NCBI RefSeq assembly: GCF_017654505.1
Contig: NC_054565.1
Coordinates: forward strand, 3,948,890 to 4,012,889
Direction: 5' to 3'
From: Polyodon spathula
Lineage: Eukaryota > Chordata > Actinopteri > Acipenseriformes > Polyodontidae
DNA: 64,000 nucleotides
This document shows positions 55,905-64,000 of this stretch, in pieces. The position numbers were made by a program, and so were the translations under genes. Numbering within the stretch: position 1 is the stretch's first letter; each line of letters starts with the position of its first letter. The notes beneath the pieces were generated by a model. The model worked only from the letters and a program-made list of their open reading frames with translations. It ran no database searches and had not been told where the DNA came from.

Positions 55905-58900
55905 CTGGAAAAGAATACGGTTGTGAAAGCAGAATTATTCTGGGAAAGGCCTTGGATTTCCAGTAATACTCCTGGGTCATGCTCCACCCAGAGAGATGAC
56001 AAATAACATTACAGTAGCTGTATAGCTGTTATCATTTTCACTCCTCATGGCTAATTAACTGTTTGCACACATGGTAATGCACTTTCTAGATAACACATTC
56101 TGCAGTAGTGTTTGTATCTAAAACTGATAATTGCATGAGGGTGTTTTCCCTGGTGTGTTTTTGCATACACATAAGCGTACATGTTTGTCAAGAGAACAGC
56201 AGTCATTTATTACAACTGTACAACACAGAAGCAAAATTAGAAATGTTAAACAGGTATTTAAGCTTTTTCTTTCATTGTCAAAATCAGTTTTCACAAATTT
56301 CTTAAGTATACCACTGTAAATTTGCCCAGTAATTTTATATTTCATCTCCTGCTTTTCCTATGGTTATACTATATATTTGCCGTGGTTTTCCATTTCCATG
56401 TTTTTTTTTTTTTTTTTTAATATGGCTCTGGGATTTAGCTTACCTATGAAAAGATCTGTAATAAAACAATGGGATCAGTGGAATTTTAATGGATCTTTTT
56501 TGAGAGAATCATAGAATACAGCTGTGTATCAACTGTAATACCACTATGGCAGAGTGTGAGGCCTGCATTGATACAGCCAGAGATTAAAATAATGTGGTAG
56601 TGTAGTTTATGTAACGTAAAAATGTACTTTACTATACACCTTAGAGACTTCTAATAATCCACTACCCAGATATGAATGTGAGCTGCCCACCTCTTTGGGA
56701 GAGAGTATGGAGATGTAGTCCAGGTAGACTTGTTTGGCCCTCTCCCGGATATCACCCTTCTGTTGCTCTGTCTTGAGGTCCTCACACGCCTGCCAGAAGA
56801 GCATGTTCTCATCACTGTGCTCCGAGCGCAGGAACTCCATGAAGACTTCACGGCCGGCCGCATTGTCCAGGAGAGTGCTGAAGGACAGCGCCCAGGATGA
56901 GGCCTCCTCCACACTCAGCCTGCCACTAATCAGGGAGTTGATTCTAAGGTTAGTATTTTTAATTTGATAAAAAAAATGATGAATTTGATAATAGTTTCTC
57001 AAGTACAATGTCGTACATCAACAAGCTTGTAGTGATATATCCTAACACACAACAGTACAAGTGTCTAAAAGCTGGACATTACTAAAGGTGCTGACCAAAA
57101 ATGAAGTTTGTTCACCTTTAATGGGACTATCATAGGGTATATTTACAGAACTTAACTTGTTTAAAGGCTGTGTTCACAGCAAAATGGATGCAAAGAAAAA
57201 TACTTTAAAATGAGCAACATTGCACATGTGAGCCTACGTCTGAATTTTAAATGCAAGGGTACAAATAGAAAAGTGGCAACAGTCTGCAAATATACTACAT
57301 GTTAGTTCCATTAAAAGTTAAATAAAATTACATAGTAAATCTTTAATATTTGCCAAGATCATTTTTCTACCACACTAATGTTGTAAAATGCATTTCACTT
57401 AAAATTCCTGTTGCCTGGTTACTGCAGTTTGAAAAGGCTTGTAAACTGGAAAATGTGGAAGAATGCTGTAAATTAACAAACAGTAGTCCTTTACAAATAA
57501 TATATGATCCAGCAACTGATTTGAAGAAACGGTGACAGGAATCTTGTGTTGTATCTGTAATTTATCATTGATACAATATAAGACTCCAGGCAGTAAAATC
57601 TATTTCACAAGTGAACAAAATCGTAATGTTACAAAATGGGTCAGTAATAATATCAAGTTATTCCTCTAATGTACAGCAAAGCAGTTCAACATGTATTTTT
57701 AGTAGCCATAGTGATGATTTCTTATAGGCTGTATGTACCACAGATATATATATATAATATATATATACACACACACACACGCACACACACACATGTACAA
57801 AGTGTTGGTTCCAATGTAATACAAAGACAGTCCACTACCTATCCTCGTTCCTCTGAAGGCTCTCTAGTGTGGAGATGTTGGACGCCCTCCTGCTGCACGC
57901 ATCCTTGTCTTTATTCGGCACTGTCAGGCTGACAATTAGAAAAACAAACCGCTTGATGAGGGAGTTAAATGTAGACTTATAGCCCCGAAAAAAAGGAGAA
58001 GTGACAGCAGAAATACAGCATTTATTAAATCAGTGATTCTCAGATTTGGGACTGGAAGATCCCTTGAAGTAACTAGGGTTTGCCATACCACCCCCCCCCC
58101 CCCCCCCCCCCCCTTATAACATAACATAGAAATACATCAATGTGTCGATTTTAAACATATGTTTAATATATCAGATAAGACTTTCATAACTCTATAAAAT
58201 ACTCACTGAGCAAGTGTGAAAATACAAATATAGGGTTGAGTGTGGCTGTACAGGGCCTTTATCAGTGACATACAGACAAAGGTGCAACCACTTATTTTCT
58301 CCAGGGGATAAATATAATTCTTTCATATACAATACAACACAAATTCATTTTTAAACAACGCCCTTCACACCATGGTATCCCAGAGCAATGTACCAGGTTA
58401 CAAATCAATGCACTCCAACTACAATTAGTTATATATAAAAAAAAAATGCAATTATTTACGGTACTACAATTTGAAAAAGACTAGTACTCTTTTGGTAGCA
58501 AATCCAGTTAAAGGATTTTATATGAAGGTTTATGGATGAAAACAATAAAGCCACCAGTGGCGTCCGAATTCATTTATTTGATGGGTTACCACAATTTCAG
58601 TGAGCCGTTTTGAGATTATTACGAAGATTGCATTTCGTATTGGAGGGCAAGGTGAAGGTTGCCCGACACATTTCTCAAGGGTGTGTGTTATACTTGCACT
58701 GTTTTAGTGAAACAAATGGTCTCACGGTAAAAGCAGTTCACTGTTTAGCAGTGGCAGAGGCGATGAAACATGGCTCTCCATACATGAGGCACATTACACT
58801 AAAATCAAAGTGAAGCTTGTAGCGAGACTTGTTTGCCGCCTGTAATTCAAAAGCTCAGTCCCATTCTTCTTACAGCTCTGGTCAAAAGTTTTGCATCACC

Positions 58901-60572
58901 TAGAATTTTAGGATTGAGTAATAAATAAACTATACGAACATAATTTAGATCTTTTATTTAACATCATGTAATCAAAGTAACTACAAAATGATATTGCAAA
59001 AGTCTGCCGGAAGCCATAATAGCAGTACAGTATTTCATGAAAAACTTTAGCCATAGCTGTATATCGCCAAACAAAATTGTTCAAGCTGTGTTTGAAAAGA
59101 AAGCAGCATTTTCCACCTTCAAAACTGTGTAGTTATGAGCTCCCATACAGTACATTTTAAGCACATTTGCAAACATTTCCTTTGGAAATAACAACAGCTT
59201 TGGTGCCATGCTTACTATCTGCCTGGGACTAGCATGACATCTAACATAATATCAAGCCACTGCTGCACCTCACAGCCTAAAACAGCCTTCTGTGGATTCC
59301 TCCAGAGTACACTTGGTTTCACATTGCTGTCCATCTTTTTGAATGGCGGTCTTCTCTAAATGATGACTCATCAACTGTAAGACTAGTGGCAGGCCACAGC
59401 TAAACAATACATCACTTATATGTTAAAAGCCTGAAATGGTAGAAGCTGCAAATGATTGCTTTTTAACACGATTCCTAACAGTCCCTAGTGAAGAAACAGC
59501 TTGTCTCGTCTTATTATTCTCAAGTGTCCCAAACAGGTACGACCGTGGAATCAATCACAAGACGAAATAAGAAAAAGTAACATCATCACAGAAGACAGCC
59601 AACATCGATTCAGAAAAGGTCGATCCTGTCTGACTAATCTTCTAGACTCACTTTGAGGATGAATACAAACAGAGCATGTAACAATATATCTAGACTTGCA
59701 AAAGAGACCTGACAAATAGCCGTACAAAACACTAACCCTTACGATCAGAACGCAAGGTAGAACAGTGCATGCAAGTGGATACATGACTGTTTAAAACACT
59801 GGAAGCAGAGAGTCCTTGTAAAGTGACATGTAAGTGGGGTGCAGCTGGGATTTAGACTGCATACATAACTGGGCAGAAACAAATTGCAAATGAAATGTAA
59901 CAAATGTGTTAAATGAATGGTATAGAACCACAGCAGGCTTGCTATAAGAGAGACCTTAGTGCTGTATGTTGCTGTCACTTAAAAGGAAAACAGAATGCTC
60001 CTTGGCTATCTAGTCAAGTGTGTATAGTACAAATCAAGGGAGGATAGTATGAGGTTGAATAAAACGCTGGTGAGGCCACACTTAGAATACTGCATTCAAT
60101 TGTGGTCCCCTCATTAAAAAAATGACATTGCAGTCCCTTTGCAAGAGTGGTAACCACAATTGTACTCTATGTGTGGCCTCACCAGTGCATATATAGAAGT
60201 CGTAATTGAGGATGTGCAAGACGGCTAGAATGAGAGCTGTTAGTTAGCCGTGCTAAGCAGGTCTCAAAAGAGATCATTTTTGGAGAACAGACATCTGAGG
60301 GATAGCAAGTGTCTCCCTGTCCCTCACTTATTGACAGTGTTATGGCAGGTGTTTCAATTCAAGCCCTGTAAGCGCTGACGAAACACGATTTACAATTTTT
60401 CTTTAGCAGTGCTTTTCAGGTTATAGCCAAAAACATCTTACCAAGAACAGCTGCAACAGCAGCACCAGCAGAAGCAGCAGGGGTAGGGCCCTCGGTTACA
60501 GGGGGGCGAGTCAGGACTTCTGTCATAGGGGGGCAGGGTTTTGGAGTCCCTGTGAGACAACCGTCTCCTCAT
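55713..60572 (-). CDS. RZ-family RGS protein (RGS17/19/20 type), complete 221 aa
   Basis: RZ-type RGS proteins speed GTP hydrolysis on Gi/Gz alpha subunits and anchor to membranes through a palmitoylated cysteine string. Joining the complement of 60442-60572, 57839-57928, 56691-56943 and 55713-55904 gives 666 nt in frame. The protein starts [11 protein letters not shown] (compare MRKRQ of RGS17/20 from memory), has the cysteine string [12 protein letters not shown], then CLTVPNK (RGS17/20 have CLTV-N), then the RGS domain with [27 protein letters not shown] and [12 protein letters not shown]. The start at 60572 fits family length (210-241 aa) and has G at -3. An ATG at 60629 would add 19 residues only if the acceptor at 60611 is not used. 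It converges with TCEA3. The symbol is left blank because it may be a fourth paralogue. Confidence 0.92.
56691..56943 (-). CDS. RGS gene, RGS-domain exon
   Basis: The exon encodes [20 protein letters not shown], then [20 protein letters not shown] and [12 protein letters not shown]. The Glu-Asn pair of ENMLFW that contacts G-alpha switch regions is present. Donor gtgggc, acceptor ccttag. Confidence 0.95.
57839..57928 (-). CDS. RGS gene, exon between cysteine string and RGS domain
   Basis: The exon encodes [20 protein letters not shown] then [11 protein letters not shown]. The acceptor is gtcag just before cctgacag; the alternative AG eight bases on would hit a stop. Donor gtagtg. Confidence 0.85.
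58091..58113. repeat. (C)23 homopolymer
   Basis: Run of 23 C in an RGS intron (G on the transcribed strand). Length may be affected by sequencing. Confidence 0.9.
58871..59061 (+). mobile_element. Tc1-like MITE copy, TIR to TIR
   Basis: The left end tacagctctggtcaaaag then ttttgcatcac faces the right end actttagccatagctgta; 191 bp with the shared ccataatagcagtacagtat body. It lies in an RGS intron. Confidence 0.75.
59570..60195 (+). mobile_element. CR1/Rex1/L2-like LINE reverse-transcriptase relic
   Basis: One frame reads [20 protein letters not shown] (RT motif GFRKGRSC-TNL), then [12 protein letters not shown] (YLDF-KAFDK in active copies). About 350 bp on comes [15 protein letters not shown]. 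The spacing is shorter than in an intact RT, with stops and frameshifts, so it is dead and internally deleted. Confidence 0.75.
60442..60572 (-). CDS. RGS gene, first coding exon (cysteine string)
   Basis: From the ATG at 60572 it encodes [20 protein letters not shown] then [17 protein letters not shown]. The exon itself likely begins at 60610 after a tttcag acceptor, leaving 38 bp of 5' UTR; the untranslated first exon is not found in the window. Donor gtaaga. Confidence 0.88.
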
Positions 60573-60610
60573 GGCACCTTGCCGGGTCTCTGCTCTCACT
60601 AAGGTGGCAT

Positions 60611-62138
60611 CTGAAACAGCACAAGACATTTAGAGAGTCATTTCACATCCCACATTCATTCTAAATAAGCATTCATTCACATTCATGCTGATGGAACACA
60701 CAGGGCTCAAACATCTACGAAGGAAAGGAGGCCATGCGTTCCATCAGTGCTTGTCTTGTAACAGAGGGTTAGTGCAAGCTACTGTATATCTCCCAATCAG
60801 TCAGCTACACCTGTGCCAGTTATATTTCAAAGCAGACGTGTACATTGGAGATGGAAAACAATGCTCAGCTAGAACACAATTTTAAATGGTGTGTTGCTGA
60901 TAAGTTAAAATTGCAGTTTTGAAAGAAACACATGTTATTCTAGCACATGTAAATTTTCATTTTAAACATGGTATCTGGTACTACTTTAGGTTAAAGGAAG
61001 CTCTTAGTTCATATGCCTTATACTTGAGTAATCTGTTTGCAGTTCAATGAAGATAAGGAATATCTAATTAATAAAATGAGAAAGTACACAATGCAGAAAT
61101 GGTATTTTGTATAAACCTTTTTGTAACAGCCATTTCTAAAGTATCCAGTTGTCCCTGATGAATGTACATTTGCAGTGACTGCCTGCCAAGTTAAAAGGAA
61201 TAATCCACTGCAGGGCAAGTGTGTATCAATACAGCCAGCAGCAAAAACTACAGCTTAAATGCTCCACTAAATTCTAATGACCTTATGCCAATTCCCTTGA
61301 AGTTAACCAAACTGTGGAAAACATTTATTCTGCACTCCCCAGTATATACAAACAGTTTAAGAGGCTATAGGGCTTTAGGACTCCCCTTCACTGTAAACAC
61401 CACTGTAATACAACCCATCAAACCTGTTGGGTGATACAGGCTACTAATGCTTAGGTATAGGGGCTAATCCGTATGAAGGGACTGATACAGCCAAAGCCAC
61501 TAACAATCAGAGATTACTTTTTATGATGAGAAAATCCAAACACAAGAGAAATATTGTATATTTTGTAACAAAATATTTTAATACATTGTCCCACTTCGTT
61601 TAACATTAGTATGTATTCCTGCTAGAATCCATAGGCCTATTTGTTTTTGTTATGATAAACATGTACCTATAATACCAAGCCCTGAAACTTTTCATTTGAA
61701 CTTTTAACATAGACAGACACGTACACTTCTGTTATTTAAGTATGATTGTGCCTCAGGAAAAAGATCTAGTAAAACAGAGTAACATATTTGCATAGCAAGG
61801 TACAGCACTAACATAAATTCAACATCTGAGAGTTTAAAAAGAACACTGAGATCTTATTCGTGGTTAGGGCTCTTTGTTTTTGTTACAGAACCATAATTCA
61901 AAGTATTTGCAGAGCTCCAGTCTCTATTGAACTATTTTTTGAAAGTTTAATTCAACGTTTCTCAAGAACTCTCGAGTTTTTTGCTCGTCATGTTTAATTA
62001 GCTTGGAATAGTCTCCTCAGCGCACTCAAGCCTTTTAGCGCCTGTTTTCTTTTTTGTTTCATGTTGCTATGAGTTTAAATAAACACATAAACACCACACT
62101 AAAGAGGACATGTTGCATTACTGTAATTAATAAGACCA
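60611..62138 (-). other. Upstream RGS intron or 5' region
   Basis: No exon, promoter motif or repeat family was recognised here. A non-coding first exon of the RGS gene may lie here or beyond the window. Confidence 0.4.
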
Positions 62139-63095
62139 CAAGAAACTGTACAAGCCAGAGGAGGCCACTCGACCCTTATGCTCACCTGGTTCCTAGTATC
62201 TCATTCAAGTGATTCTGCCTTAACAACATGACTAGGCAACCCATTCCATCCCCTCACCACACTCTGAAGAAGAGTCTCCTTCAACAACATGACTAGGCAG
62301 CCCATTCCATCCCCTCACCACACTCTGAAGAAGAGTCTCCTTCAACAACATGACTAGGCAGCCCATTCCAACCCCTCACCACACTCTGAAGAAGAGTCTC
62401 CTTCAACAACATGACTAGGCAGCCCATTCCAACCCCTCACCACACTCTGAAGAAGAGTCTCCTTCAACAACATGACTAGGCAGCCCATTCCATCCCCTCA
62501 CCACACTCTGAAGAAGAGTCTCCTTCAACAACATGACTAGGCAGCCCATTCCAACCCCTCACCACACTCTGAAGAAGAGTCTCCTTCAACAACATGACTA
62601 GGCAGCCCATTCCAACCCCTCACCACACTCTGAAGAAGAGTCTCCTTCAACAACATGACTAGGCAGCCCATTCCATCCCCTCACCACTCTCTGTGTGAAG
62701 AAGAGTCTCCTTCAACAACATGACTAGGCAGCCCATTCCAACCCCTCACCACACTCTGAAGAAGAGTCTCCTTCAACAACATGACTAGGCAGCCCATTCC
62801 AACCCCTCACCACACTCTGAAGAAGAGTCTCCTTCAACAACATGACTAGGCAGCCCATTCCAACCCCTCACCACACATTGTGTGAAGAAGTGTCTCCTTC
62901 CCTCTATTCTAAGTCTACATTCACTTAATTCCTAACTATGTCTTCTGGTCTTGGTTTCAGTGCTGTATTGATATGGATTAACTTTATCAACACCTTTCAG
63001 GGTTTAAAAGACCAAGCCACCCCTAACTGTTCTTTGCTATAGGCGAAATAAATGATGTTCCCTCAATATCTTCATAGGCCATTCCTTGAAGCCTA
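62139..63095 (-). mobile_element. LINE 3' end enlarged by an internal minisatellite
   Basis: The edges match the minus-strand LINE family at 14080-14465 (aaactgtacaagccagagg-like 3' tail at left; aatatcttcataggcc block at right). Its middle has expanded into the 61-bp array described separately. Confidence 0.75.
62213..62880. repeat. 61-bp minisatellite inside LINE sequence
   Basis: About eleven units of caacaacatgactaggcagc / ccattcca(a/t)cccctcacc / acactctgaagaagagtctc. The first unit is degenerate and one has a few extra bases (tctgtgtg). The unit is a piece of the LINE ORF (VV-GWNGLPSHVVE). Identity between units is very high. Confidence 0.93.
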
Positions 63096-63188
63096 ATGTT
63101 ACTGATGAATCTCACCTGGTACACATTCAGGTATTATCACAATTAGTAACCTCCTGTCTCCTGATTGAATTGTGTTCTATTCTGAGTT

Positions 63189-63189
<1 letters not shown>

Positions 63190-63243
<54 letters not shown>
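63190..63243. repeat. (AT)n microsatellite
   Basis: AT run with one phase break near its right end. Confidence 0.95.
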
Positions 63244-63396
63244 AGTTTTATCAATTGTTAGAACAATTTTTAATTATTAATTATTTATTATTATTTCATG
63301 TTGGTTTACACTCATTTGTCAATATTTATTTATTTATTTATTTTGAAAACTGCAAAACGTTTTTTACACGTTGCAAAATTTTACCAGGAGCACCAC

Positions 63397-63410
<14 letters not shown>

Positions 63411-63478
<68 letters not shown>
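63411..63478. repeat. (AT)n microsatellite
   Basis: Perfect AT run of about 68 bp. The remaining sequence to 64000 shows nothing recognisable. Confidence 0.97.
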
Positions 63479-63483
<5 letters not shown>

Positions 63484-64000
63484 TGTTCAAGTCATCAAAC
63501 AAATAAGCAGGTGTCTACTGTGCCACCATAGTTCTTATTATTTCTTTGCATTTGAGAACTACCAGTCAAAAGACAATACTGTACTTTTAAAATATCACAT
63601 TCAGAAATGTGTCACAAACTCTTAATGTTATTTCCGAATAGATTTGATATAACTATATATAGTAGTTACATGTTATAAAGCTTTACTCATTTATTTGGTT
63701 CACCATTAATTCAATTCAGCCTGGCAAATACATCTCACAAGAATTATACCGTACATACGAAGCACTCTGATTTCACTTTCCGAAACACTGTAATCGGTCG
63801 CTGACAAAAGTTATGTTAAAAGGACATCGTGTAATTTAACAGTATGCAGACAAACTAGATCATTATTTCCCTGTTTACAGTTATTACAATTGATCTAATC
63901 TAATAGATAATAGAAGGCACATGTGTCTTTCCTCCTGTTGCTTCAATAGACACAAAATACACTATCTCTTGAGCCACTACAGGAGAAACGAACAAACAGA

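Noticed and set aside
57839..57920. Alternative acceptor eight bases downstream in the RGS exon
   Set aside because: It would join TG to T and then reach a stop two codons later; the upstream acceptor gives the family's CLTV-N string.
59064..59520. Possible antisense Tc1 transposase next to the MITE at 58871
   Set aside because: Reverse-strand translation shows no DDE or helix-turn-helix motif that I could confirm.
62213..62880. Regular array that could suggest a CRISPR
   Set aside because: Units are contiguous with no unique spacers, the genome is vertebrate, and the unit derives from a LINE.

Overview
This is a 64 kb piece of a vertebrate nuclear chromosome. It reads as a ray-finned fish. 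The coding exons are short and GT-AG spliced, introns are large and AT-rich, and (AT)n runs are long. CR1/Rex1/L2-like LINE 3' ends, Tc1/mariner, hAT and fish-type SINE copies are scattered through it. Gene order and repeat style would suit a non-teleost fish such as a sturgeon or paddlefish, but that placement is inference.

Three genes can be assembled exon by exon, with every junction in phase. (1) Positions 811-22148 (+) hold 21 exons (857 codons plus stop) of ASAP3, an Arf GAP with BAR, PH, ArfGAP, ankyrin and, here, an SH3 domain. The 5' exons lie left of the window. (2) Positions 29433-51480 (+) hold the complete TCEA3 gene, a TFIIS-type transcription elongation factor, with 21 coding exons and 583 aa. 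Its linker is expanded by eleven consecutive phase-symmetric exons that each encode a related 21-26 aa unit, and one of its introns is a U12-type AT-AC intron. (3) Positions 60572-55713 (-) hold a complete CDS (221 aa, 4 coding exons) of an RZ-family regulator of G-protein signalling (RGS17/19/20 type, cysteine string plus RGS domain), tail-to-tail with TCEA3.

ASAP3 followed by TCEA3 in the same direction matches human 1p36. A convergent TCEA-RGS(RZ) pair matches human TCEA2-RGS19 and TCEA1-RGS20. The RGS gene here is therefore a candidate fourth RZ ohnologue, missing from the human TCEA3/OPRD1 region.

The rest is intron and intergenic DNA with decayed mobile elements: a TIR-to-TIR but inactivated Tc1-like element (48243-49514), two small DNA elements beside it, a CGGBP1-like hAT relic (12339-13015), several LINE 3' fragments, SINE-like copies (one nested inside a Tc1-like MITE), and minisatellites. 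One 61-bp minisatellite grew inside a LINE fragment (62213-62880). I saw no tRNA or rRNA gene, no CRISPR array and no bacterial-type operon. The three protein genes share no single pathway; they are neighbours by ancestral linkage.
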